This document shows, in pieces, positions 8,649-16,809 of a DNA stretch of 64,000 bases. Location: the NCBI RefSeq assembly GCF_014192105.1, contig NZ_JACHXK010000006.1, positions 124,001 to 188,000 on the forward strand. The letters are read 5' to 3'. This DNA comes from Paenibacillus phyllosphaerae. Lineage in GTDB: Bacteria; Bacillota; Bacilli; Paenibacillales; Paenibacillaceae. Below the pieces are notes generated by a model. That model searched no databases. It saw only the letters and a program-made list of their open reading frames with translations, and was not told where the DNA came from. Position numbers and translations under genes: made by a program. Position 1 is the stretch's first letter; the number at the start of each line of letters is the position of its first letter.

Positions 8649-10430
8649 ATGAGAAAGAAAGCATTACCGAACCTTGCGATCGCCACGGTGGTCGTCGCCT
8701 CGCTGCTGTCGGCTTGTTCGAACAATGCCGCGAACACCAATGAAGGCTCCAAGAATACAAGTGGGAATACGACGGCCGAGTCGTCGACGAATGCGGGCAC
8801 GAACACCGATACGGAAGCCGCCAAAGAACTGGTCACGCTTCGCGTTCTCGTCATGGAGCCGGGGACCAAATGGAACAAGTACCAGGACAGCGTCGTCGCC
8901 AAGGCGATCGCGGACAAGATCGGGGTCAAGATCGAATACGTAGAAGCCGACGAGAACAAATTCAACGTCTTGCTGGCCGGCGGCGATCTTCCTGATATCG
9001 TCCGCTCGGACGTAAACAAGTTTCAGAAGCAGCTGATCGACGGCGAGCTGATCATACCGATGGACGATCTGCTGACCCAATATGGCCAAGACATTACGGC
9101 CAATATCGGCACGGTCGTGGACTATAGCAAGAAGAATTGGAGCAACGGCACGGGCAAGCTTTATTTCCTCCCGCCGCAAGTGCAGCCGAAGCCGGGTACG
9201 GCGATTCCGCCGGTGACGATCGGGGCAACGATTCGTTGGGACTGGTATAAGGAGATCGGCACGCCGGCGCTCGATACGATGGATGATCTTCTCGGCGCGG
9301 TGGAACAAATCGTGCAGAAGCATCCGACCACGGACGACGGCAAGAAAGTATACGGCGTCTCGATGTGGCAGGACTGGGGGCTGTGGCCTTATCTTATTCC
9401 GCCGATCGTCTTCACGAAGTCGTCCGGCGCGACGAGCGATCTTACGGCTGCGCAAGTCGGCGACAGCACGTTCATCAGCACGTTGACGGATGAGTCGTCG
9501 AACTTCTGGACGGCGATGGACTTCTATAATAAGGCGAACCGCAAGGGACTGCTCGACCCGGATTCGCTGACGATGAAGAACAATGATTATATGGCCAAAG
9601 CAACGGCAGGCCAGATCGTCGTCGGCCCGGCTACATGGGCGATGGGCGACTTTAACACCCAACATGCGAACGACGGCAAAGGCTATATCGTCGTGCCGGC
9701 CGGCAAGATGGCTTGGACGGGCGAGGTTCGCCCGCTCGGCTGGCAGGACAAATCGTACAGCATCTCCAAGAGCTCGAAGCATCCGGAGAAAGCGATGGAA
9801 TTCTTGAACTACATCTATTCGTACGAAGGCGCAAGAACGATGTATAACGGTGTTGAAGGCGGCCAATGGACCGTGGTGGACGGCAAGCCGACGCTGACGG
9901 AAGAGACGCTCGCGCTCAAAGCCGGCGGGGGGCTCGACTTCGAATCGACCGGCCTGTCGCTCGACCGCAACATCATCGGCCTTGGCAACGGCGTCGTCAA
10001 TCCGAACGACGGCCAGCCGCTTGACCTGTTCTCCTCCGAGGAGGCGCTTGCGAAGGCGGCGACGCCGCTCGAGAAAGATTTCTCCTCCCATTACGGCGCG
10101 AGCTATTCGGGTGAGGTGTTCAAGAAACAGATCGACGAAGGCAAGTTGACCACGTTCACGACGTGGATGGACGGCATGTCCGACGACGAGATCTTGAAGC
10201 GCAACACGGTTCCTGGCGTGACGCTGACCGAGGATCTGAAGAAGACCGAGGCTTCGCTCAAAGAACTGGCTGCGCGCCAAGCGGCGAAGATCATTCTGTC
10301 CAAGGACGACGCGGAATTCGCGAAGAACAAGAAGGAAGCGATCGAGGCGTTCAAGAAAGCCGGCGCCGACGAGTTCACGAAATTCTACAACGAAGAAGTC
10401 ACGAAGCTGAGAACGGCTCACGGACTGTAA
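8649..10430 (+). CDS. Sugar ABC transporter substrate-binding lipoprotein
   Basis: Extracellular solute-binding protein of 593 residues, anchored to the membrane by a lipid. The signal peptide ends in the lipobox LLSAC with the modified cysteine at residue 23, followed by a Ser/Thr/Asn-rich linker (about 24-58) and then a family 1 binding-protein fold. Length and layout fit the LipO/YtcQ-type proteins that partner LplB/YtcP permeases. The ATG at 8649 follows TTAGGAGGGG. It is the last gene of the operon. The C-terminal 100 residues are rich in Lys, Glu and Ala, probably helical. Confidence 0.9.
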   Translation: MRKKALPNLAIATVVVASLLSACSNNAANTNEGSKNTSGNTTAESSTNAGTNTDTEAAKELVTLRVLVMEPGTKWNKYQDSVVAKAIADKIGVKIEYVEADENKFNVLLAGGDLPDIVRSDVNKFQKQLIDGELIIPMDDLLTQYGQDITANIGTVVDYSKKNWSNGTGKLYFLPPQVQPKPGTAIPPVTIGATIRWDWYKEIGTPALDTMDDLLGAVEQIVQKHPTTDDGKKVYGVSMWQDWGLWPYLIPPIVFTKSSGATSDLTAAQVGDSTFISTLTDESSNFWTAMDFYNKANRKGLLDPDSLTMKNNDYMAKATAGQIVVGPATWAMGDFNTQHANDGKGYIVVPAGKMAWTGEVRPLGWQDKSYSISKSSKHPEKAMEFLNYIYSYEGARTMYNGVEGGQWTVVDGKPTLTEETLALKAGGGLDFESTGLSLDRNIIGLGNGVVNPNDGQPLDLFSSEEALAKAATPLEKDFSSHYGASYSGEVFKKQIDEGKLTTFTTWMDGMSDDEILKRNTVPGVTLTEDLKKTEASLKELAARQAAKIILSKDDAEFAKNKKEAIEAFKKAGADEFTKFYNEEVTKLRTAHGL

Positions 10431-10522
10431 GCAGCAGGCAAGCAAGGTGTCAGAAGCTCATACAAGCAAGGAGCTAACAACAGGCAAGCCAGGATTTAGC
10501 AGCAAGGAATCAAGTTCAACGG

Positions 10523-10551
10523 GCCAAAGCGTATCCGCGCTTTGGCTCTTC
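10523..10551 (+). terminator. Terminator after the first transporter operon
   Basis: Nine-base-pair perfect stem GCCAAAGCG/CGCTTTGGC with a six-base loop, followed by TCTTCTTGT. It lies about 90 bases after the lipoprotein stop and 49 bases before the next start, so the GH140-like gene is probably transcribed partly by read-through. Confidence 0.65.
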
Positions 10552-10599
10552 TTGTATCAAGCTGCTCGAAGCCGATCGAATCGAACAGGAGGATTGGAA

Positions 10600-11934
10600 A
10601 TGAACGGGAATGAACGAGGCGACTCGCATATGCAAGAAAACATGCAGCTGCTGCGGGTAAGCGCAGACGGCCGCAGGTTAACGACGGCGGACGGACAGCC
10701 ATTCTTTTGGCTCGGCGATACGGCGTGGGAGTTGTTCCACAAGCTGTTGCGCGAGGAAGCCGAACATTATTTGCGGCAGCGTGAAAGCCTTGGTTTCAAT
10801 GTCGTGCAAGCGGTGGCGCTGGCAGAGCTCGATGGCTTGGAGGAAGGCAACGCGTACGGCCGCACGCCGCTGCTCATGAATGATGCGGGAGCGTACGATC
10901 CGTCCCTCCCGGATACGTCAGGCTACTCGTATTGGGATCACATGGATTACATCATAGAACAGGCAGCTGAGCTAGGGATCTATGTCGCGCTGCTGCCGAC
11001 CTGGGGCGATAAATTCAACGTGAAGCATGGCAAGGGACCGGTCATTTTCACGCCGTCTAACGCACGTCAATACGGGAAGTGGCTCGGAGCGCGTTATCGC
11101 GATTGCCCGAATATCATCTGGGTGCTGGGCGGCGACCGGCCGATGGAGGAATACGAGCACTTTGCCATCATCCGCGGCATGGCGGAGGGGTTGAAAGAAG
11201 GGGATGGCGGCGCGCATCTGATGAGCTTCCATCCGGCAGGGGCCCGGTCTTCCTCGCTGAATGTGCACCGGGAGGCATGGCTGGATTTCAACATGATCCA
11301 ATCCGGGCATGGGGAGCGGGAAATTACGAATTATGCTCGCGTGCAAGCGGATTATCGGTTGATGCCAGCGAAACCGACGCTGGATGGCGAGCCTTGCTAC
11401 GAGGATATTCCTATCGGGTTCGATCCACGCAATGGATATTTTGACGCGTCAGACGTCAGACGTGCCGCTTATTATGCCGTATTCTCCGGTGCGCTGGGCC
11501 ATACCTATGGCCATCACAGCGTGTGGTCCATGACCAGGGAAGGAGGGGGCGCCGAGTTTCTCTATGGCTGGCAGGAGGCGCTTCACCGTCCAGGCGCTGC
11601 GCAAATGCAGCATTTGCGAGCATTGATGGAAGCATACTCCGAATGCGGAATGGCGCCGGATGACAGTGTGCTTGCTTCCAACCTCGAAGGGGCGAATCGT
11701 ATGGTCGCCATGAAAGGAGAACGCTGCGCGTTGGTCTATTCGCCCAATGGCGTGGAAATTACGGTCTCGGCGGATATCTTCTGCGGGGAACGAATGGCTG
11801 CAGCCTGGTATGATCCGCGTACGGGAATTTATCGGGAAGCCGGCGATTACGCGGAAGAAGGCACCGCCAATTTCCGGCCGCCGACAAGCGGCAGAGGGCA
11901 AGACTGGGTGCTGGCGATGAACTTCTGCGAGTAG
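10600..11934 (+). CDS. GH140-like glycoside hydrolase (DUF4038), apiosidase family
   Basis: Intracellular (no signal peptide) clan GH-A hydrolase of 444 residues. The family was defined by an apiosidase acting on rhamnogalacturonan II side chains. The start LTTADGQPFFWLGDTAWELF is the family's N-terminal signature. The likely acid/base Asp179 is in WVLGGDRPM and the nucleophile Glu264 in LDGEPCYED. The last 90 residues match the small C-terminal beta domain (AAWYDPRTG, then GQDWVLAM) called putative collagen-binding. The ATG at 10600 follows AGGAGG by seven bases; an earlier in-frame start at 10447 would span the terminator and is rejected. Apiose as substrate is inference from the family. 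Confidence 0.8.
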   Translation: MNGNERGDSHMQENMQLLRVSADGRRLTTADGQPFFWLGDTAWELFHKLLREEAEHYLRQRESLGFNVVQAVALAELDGLEEGNAYGRTPLLMNDAGAYDPSLPDTSGYSYWDHMDYIIEQAAELGIYVALLPTWGDKFNVKHGKGPVIFTPSNARQYGKWLGARYRDCPNIIWVLGGDRPMEEYEHFAIIRGMAEGLKEGDGGAHLMSFHPAGARSSSLNVHREAWLDFNMIQSGHGEREITNYARVQADYRLMPAKPTLDGEPCYEDIPIGFDPRNGYFDASDVRRAAYYAVFSGALGHTYGHHSVWSMTREGGGAEFLYGWQEALHRPGAAQMQHLRALMEAYSECGMAPDDSVLASNLEGANRMVAMKGERCALVYSPNGVEITVSADIFCGERMAAAWYDPRTGIYREAGDYAEEGTANFRPPTSGRGQDWVLAMNFCE

Positions 11935-12037
11935 TGGCAGGGGCGTTCAACCTTTTCCTAAATTTGTTCAAGGCAACTTGGTTACGAGTTAACCGACTGT
12001 CGTAAACAGTTCAATCGAATCGGTAGATCTTTCATAC

Positions 12038-12051
12038 CGTAAGCGCTTACG
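12038..12051. promoter_or_regulatory. Perfect palindrome, LacI/CcpA-type operator candidate
   Basis: CGTAAGCGCTTACG, a 14-base perfect palindrome that has the GTAAGCGCTTAC core of LacI/GalR-family operators and of optimal cre sites; only the outer T and A of the cre consensus are replaced by C and G. It stands 103 bases before the start of the large secreted hydrolase gene, in a 219-bp gap with no other recognisable site. Confidence 0.55.
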
Positions 12052-12153
12052 TTCTTTTACGATGGAGTTAGATGGAGGAGGTGGTCGGAGCCAGGGGGAA
12101 CGAGGGATAAAGGCAGCGCTTCAACTTGAATCGATGGCAAAGGAGCGGCGGGA

Positions 12154-15100
12154 ATGAAGAATATATGGAAGCGATCGACCGCGGCAGGCATGACAGCATT
12201 CATGCTGGCCTCCGCGATGGCATTGCCTGCGGGAGGCGTATCGGCGGAGACGCCGGAGCCGGCAGCGGCGCAATCGGTAACCGTCAGCATGAACCCGAAC
12301 CACATCATCCAAGAAGACTTCCTCGGCGTAGGCGTCAATGTCATCCCGACGGGCTTGATGGACGGGACGACACGGCAAGGCTACACGCAAGCGCATTTCG
12401 AAATCGACCGGAAGCGGATCAACACCGTCGAGCCCAAGGTGGCGCGCGTCTGGTTCCAGATCGATTGGATGGAACCGCAGAAGGGCGTCTACACCTGGGA
12501 CAGTTCCGAGATGCTGGCCTTCTATCAATATTTGGACGCTTTCAAGGAAGCCGGTACCGAGATCGAATTGAATATGGGTTGGAAAATCGGATCTAAGGTT
12601 CACGACTGGTTCAACATTCCGGGCGTTGACCCCTGGACGAGCGCGCCGGCGGACCTGGATGCGTATGCGGCTTCGACTTCGGCATTGCTGCAGGAACTGA
12701 TCCATGAACGCGGCTATGATAATGTCAAGTATTTGACCTTCTATAACGAGCCGAACGGAAGCTGGGATTTCGAAGCGCCAGGCGATCAGCAGGCCTATTA
12801 CGCCGAGATGGTCCGTAAGGTCAGCCAGCGGCTGTCGACCGATGGACTGCGGGAACAGATCGAGATCTGGGGACCGGAAGAAACCGGCGCGCTCGGTTGG
12901 ACGCAATACATGAAGGACCATGCCGATGACGTTATCGACGGCTACAGCTTCCATGTGTACGGCGAGTCATACGAAGGATTGGGCAAAGCGTTCGCCGACC
13001 GCAAAGCATACGTCGGAACCAAGCCCGTTCACTTGACGGAATTCGGTTGGGCGGACGACAACGCGAGCAATTGGGACGCGGGCTACGCGAATTCCGTAAT
13101 CCAAGCGGCGAACAGCGGCGTGAAATCCGCGCTCGTCTGGCAGCTGAACGGCGTGTGGAGCCCGGACCCTTACGGCGGCACGAACGGCGTCTATACGATG
13201 TGGGATTCCGTCGTGCTCGGACTGGATGTCCGGAAGACGTTCTACATTACCGGGATGTTGAATCGGTACATACCGGAGCATAGCCAAGTGCTTGAAGTCG
13301 ATACGGATTCTCCTGACGTGCGGGCGGCGGCATTCCGCTCGGCGGATGGCGAATACACGATTCTGCTCGAGACGAAGGCAGGAGCGGCGAAGGATGTCAC
13401 GTTCGACTTCGGAAGTTTGAACATCGGCAAGACGTTCCGCAAGCTGAACTTCCAAGACAACGTGGTCAAAGAAGGCAACGGCCTGCTTCCTCGGGTAACG
13501 GCGAGCTTCGCGGCGGATACGGATTTCCGCGACGCGGGGATCGACGGTAACTATAACGTCGCGGTCTATACCACCGATGCGCCGGAGACGCAGGTAGCTG
13601 TCGCTCCGCTCAATCCAACCGTGAAGTCCGGCGATAAGGTACAGCTCACCTCCGAGGTGATCGACAACACCGGCGGCGTTACATGGAGCATCGTCGGCAA
13701 GAACAACGGTGCCATCAACAAAAACACAGGCGCGTATCACGCGCCGCAAGTAGATGACGAGCGCTATATCGCGATTCGGGCAACCAGCAATAGCGATCCT
13801 TCCAGCTATGGCGTCGTTCTAGTCAAGGTTCTGCCGAAATCGGTTCCGAACAAAGTGGAAGTACCGACCTTCAGCTTGAAGTCCGGCGTCTATCCATCGG
13901 CTGAAGCGCTGTCGCTCGAAACCGCGACCGCAGGCGCGCAGATTCGCTATACGACGGATGGCAGCACGCCGACCGAATCATCCCCGCTCTATACGCGGCC
14001 GATCATCCTGAAGAACGCATCGCTTGCGCTCTATAAGGCCAAGGCGTTCAAGCAAGGGATGAAACCATCCGGTTACCAATCGGCGTTGTATCAGATCAAC
14101 GACGTGAGCAATGCGCCGGACGGCTACGAGTTCTGCATGTATGAAGGCGGAGAGTGCTACTTCGAAGGCGAAGCGATCGTGGCGTTCGGCGCGGACGGCC
14201 TGTTCAATTACGGCGTTTTCGAGAACGGCGTCACTTGCAGCGCGGAGTTCTTCGGGGATCCGAATCCGGGCGCGGACAAACGCTGCTTCGTAAGCTTCGA
14301 CATTCCGGAGGAAATGCCGGTCGTCACGTTCTACAACGCTGGGTTCGAGAAACCGGCCACGACATCGGCCAAACCGGGTCCGATGACGAACGGCTGGGTA
14401 TTCAACAGCCGCACGGGCGTGCAGCACAATAACGGCCCGTTCCAGGCGACGCCAGCTCCGCAAGGCGTACAGACGGGGTATGTGAAGACCGACGGCGGCG
14501 TATCCGGCGTGTTGAGCCAGTCGATCAACTTTAAGCCGGGCACGTATCAAATGGAATTCAAAGCCGCGAAGCGCACGAGCTTCGGAGGCACGCAGACGTT
14601 CGACGTTTATTTCGACGACATGGTCATCGGTTCTTACGCGCCGACCTCAGGCGAATATGCGACTTATCGCACCGAACCGTTCGCGACCGATGGCGGACGC
14701 CATACGATTACGTTCGCGGCTACGACCACGACCGGCGATAACACGGCTTTCATCGATGATGTACGCATTACGCTGCCGAAGCCGGATGAGGCGCCGCATA
14801 TCGCGAACGCCAGCTTCGAATCGCCTGCAGCGACCGATGAAGATCGTTTAGTCACCGGCGTTACGTCAGGCTGGACGTTCAGCGCAGCCTCAGGCGCGCT
14901 CCGCAATAGCAGCCCGCTTGGCCAGCCGTCCGCGCCGTTCGGGGTGCAGGCCGGATTGCTTCAGTCGACCGACGGCGAGCCGGGCCAGTTCAGCCAGACC
15001 GTCGAATTCCCGGCAGGGACTTATGCCATCGGTTTCCGGGCGGCCAACAAAGACGCTGCCCAGCCTCAGAGCTTCGAAGTTTATGTCGGCGAGCAGCTCG

Positions 15101-16680
15101 TCGGGACCTATTCGCCGCAAGCATCCGTTTACGGCTCGTATCAAACGGAATTCTTCACGGTCGAGACCGGCAGCTATGACGTGAAGTTCGTTGCGGCGGC
15201 ATCTTCCGGAGAGGGCGCTGCCTACATCGATGCCGTAACGATCGAACGAATAACGATACCGGAATTCCCGCAGCTCGCCAATGCCGGATTCGAAGCGCCG
15301 ACCATTACGAACACAAGCGGCGTCATCGGCAGCGGAGACGGCTGGACGTTCAATGAGCGGGCAGGCATACAGCGCAATGGCAGCGCGTTCGGCGCTTCCG
15401 ACGCCCCGGAAGGCACGCAATCGGCACTGCTGCAGACGAATGGAGGGATTGCAGGCGTGATCAGCCAGTCGCTCGTATTCCCGGCCGGCGCTTATGCCTT
15501 GCAATTCCAATCGGCGAAGCGTACCAGCTTCGGCGGGCAGCAGTCCTTCTACGTCTATCTCGATGACCAGCTGCTTGGCGCGTACACGCCTGATTCGGGC
15601 GCTTACCAATCGTATAAGACGGACGGATTTACGATCGCGAAGCCAAGCAAGCATACGATCCGCTTCAAGGCGGCTACGACGACCGGCGATAATACGGCCT
15701 TCATCGATGCCGTAACGATCGTGCCTTATACGGCTCCCACGGGTCCCGTGATACCGAACGGCAGCTTTGAATCTCCTGCCGTCACGGCGGCTAACGGCGT
15801 TAAGATCGGCGGAACGGCGGAAGGTTGGTCGTTCAACACGTATTCGGGCATCGTCCGCAACGGCAGCGTGTTCGGACAGAAGCCGGCGCCTTCGGGCATG
15901 CAGGCCGCTTACTTGAATACGAACGGAGGACAGGGAACGATCAGCCGAACGCTGGATCTTCCGGACGGCACATTCGCGATAACGTTCCAAGCGGCCCGCA
16001 GGGATTTCGGCGGCCAGCAGCAGTTCGATGTCTTGATCGACGATACCCTCATCGGATCATTCGCTCCGGGGACCTCTACTTATGCCGCTTATACGACCGA
16101 TGCGTTCACGGTGGAAGCCGGGCAGCATACGCTCCGTTTCGTGGCCACGACGACGAGCGGCGACAATACCGCTTTCATTGACCAGGTTACGATCGGAGAT
16201 CCGGTGCCGCAGGCTGCGCCTATCCTCGCGAATGCGGGATTCGAGTCGCCGAAGGTGACCTCCGTTCGCGGCAACATGACGGACGGCTGGGTGTTCAATG
16301 CCAACGCGGGCGTGCAGCGCAACGGCAGCGCGTTCGGTGCCGCTCCTGCGCCGGAAGGCGAGCAGACGGGGCTTCTCCAGAATAAAGACGGCAAGATCGG
16401 GCAGTTCAGCCAGACGCTGTTCTTCCCGAAAGGCACGTATACCATCAGCTTCCAAGCCGCGAAGCGCGGCGGATATAACAGCTTGCAGACGATTGAAGTG
16501 CGTGCAGGCGACGCGGTGATCGGAACTTTCGCGCCGGATACGGTCGAGTTCCAGACTTACGCCACGGAGCCGTTCGAAGTACCTTCGGGCAGAAGCTTGA
16601 CGATCGCGTTCGTCGGAACGGCAACGACAGGGGATAGCACGGCGTTCGTGGACGCAGCGAATATCGCCAAATTGAATTAA
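12154..16680 (+). CDS. Large secreted modular clan GH-A glycoside hydrolase with five tandem C-terminal modules
   Basis: Secreted protein of 1508 residues. Signal peptide 1-34 (ends GGVSAET). Residues about 40-470 form a TIM-barrel hydrolase with Glu199 in TFYNEPNGSW (acid/base) and Glu296 in HLTEFGWAD (nucleophile), the clan GH-A pattern; the family may be GH39- or GH5-like, not certain. Then come an Ig-like domain (about 475-560), a chitobiase/HEX C-terminal-type domain (about 563-648, RYTTDGSTPTESSPLY), a short Cys-containing domain (650-720), and five repeats of about 158 residues starting near 724, 881, 1041, 1199 and 1357. Each repeat begins with a form of ANAGFESP and ends TGDNTAFIDAVTI. 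These are probably beta-sandwich carbohydrate-binding modules. The ATG at 12154 follows AAAGGAG. There are no S-layer anchors, so it is likely released or wall-associated through the modules. Confidence 0.75.
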   Translation: MKNIWKRSTAAGMTAFMLASAMALPAGGVSAETPEPAAAQSVTVSMNPNHIIQEDFLGVGVNVIPTGLMDGTTRQGYTQAHFEIDRKRINTVEPKVARVWFQIDWMEPQKGVYTWDSSEMLAFYQYLDAFKEAGTEIELNMGWKIGSKVHDWFNIPGVDPWTSAPADLDAYAASTSALLQELIHERGYDNVKYLTFYNEPNGSWDFEAPGDQQAYYAEMVRKVSQRLSTDGLREQIEIWGPEETGALGWTQYMKDHADDVIDGYSFHVYGESYEGLGKAFADRKAYVGTKPVHLTEFGWADDNASNWDAGYANSVIQAANSGVKSALVWQLNGVWSPDPYGGTNGVYTMWDSVVLGLDVRKTFYITGMLNRYIPEHSQVLEVDTDSPDVRAAAFRSADGEYTILLETKAGAAKDVTFDFGSLNIGKTFRKLNFQDNVVKEGNGLLPRVTASFAADTDFRDAGIDGNYNVAVYTTDAPETQVAVAPLNPTVKSGDKVQLTSEVIDNTGGVTWSIVGKNNGAINKNTGAYHAPQVDDERYIAIRATSNSDPSSYGVVLVKVLPKSVPNKVEVPTFSLKSGVYPSAEALSLETATAGAQIRYTTDGSTPTESSPLYTRPIILKNASLALYKAKAFKQGMKPSGYQSALYQINDVSNAPDGYEFCMYEGGECYFEGEAIVAFGADGLFNYGVFENGVTCSAEFFGDPNPGADKRCFVSFDIPEEMPVVTFYNAGFEKPATTSAKPGPMTNGWVFNSRTGVQHNNGPFQATPAPQGVQTGYVKTDGGVSGVLSQSINFKPGTYQMEFKAAKRTSFGGTQTFDVYFDDMVIGSYAPTSGEYATYRTEPFATDGGRHTITFAATTTTGDNTAFIDDVRITLPKPDEAPHIANASFESPAATDEDRLVTGVTSGWTFSAASGALRNSSPLGQPSAPFGVQAGLLQSTDGEPGQFSQTVEFPAGTYAIGFRAANKDAAQPQSFEVYVGEQLVGTYSPQASVYGSYQTEFFTVETGSYDVKFVAAASSGEGAAYIDAVTIERITIPEFPQLANAGFEAPTITNTSGVIGSGDGWTFNERAGIQRNGSAFGASDAPEGTQSALLQTNGGIAGVISQSLVFPAGAYALQFQSAKRTSFGGQQSFYVYLDDQLLGAYTPDSGAYQSYKTDGFTIAKPSKHTIRFKAATTTGDNTAFIDAVTIVPYTAPTGPVIPNGSFESPAVTAANGVKIGGTAEGWSFNTYSGIVRNGSVFGQKPAPSGMQAAYLNTNGGQGTISRTLDLPDGTFAITFQAARRDFGGQQQFDVLIDDTLIGSFAPGTSTYAAYTTDAFTVEAGQHTLRFVATTTSGDNTAFIDQVTIGDPVPQAAPILANAGFESPKVTSVRGNMTDGWVFNANAGVQRNGSAFGAAPAPEGEQTGLLQNKDGKIGQFSQTLFFPKGTYTISFQAAKRGGYNSLQTIEVRAGDAVIGTFAPDTVEFQTYATEPFEVPSGRSLTIAFVGTATTGDSTAFVDAANIAKLN
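14325..16674 (+). repeat. Five in-frame repeats of about 474 bp
   Basis: The five module-coding units start near 14325, 14797, 15277, 15751 and 16225. Shared protein landmarks in each are GWxFN or GWTFS, then RNGSxFG, a PAPxGxQ segment, the SQS or SQT strand, GTYxxxFxAAxR, and TGDNTAFID. Units differ clearly in sequence, so the duplication is old, and unit 2 is the most divergent (GEGAAYID in place of GDNTAFID). Confidence 0.85.
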
Positions 16681-16710
16681 GCGGTAAGCGACCGATCGAT
16701 TAGGGATTCG

Positions 16711-16748
16711 GGATCAAACGCGCCAACCGGCGCGTTTGATCCGCTTTG
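16711..16748 (+). terminator. Terminator after the large hydrolase gene
   Basis: Fourteen-base-pair perfect stem GGATCAAACGCGCC/GGCGCGTTTGATCC with loop AACC, followed by GCTTTGTC. It is very stable but has a short T-run. Confidence 0.65.
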
Positions 16749-16809
16749 TCATACGGAGTTACCACACAGATACGCCGTATTGCCGGCGATTGGGAATGGA
16801 GTGTTGTTC

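Noticed and set aside
8664-10445. Minus-strand open frame of 593 codons antisense to the lipoprotein gene
   Set aside because: Shadow of GC-rich codon use in the real gene; Arg/His-rich product, no ribosome site, no family likeness. The same holds for the long antisense frames at 4244-5353, 12121-12954, 14890-15990, 36521-37996 and 38742-40637.
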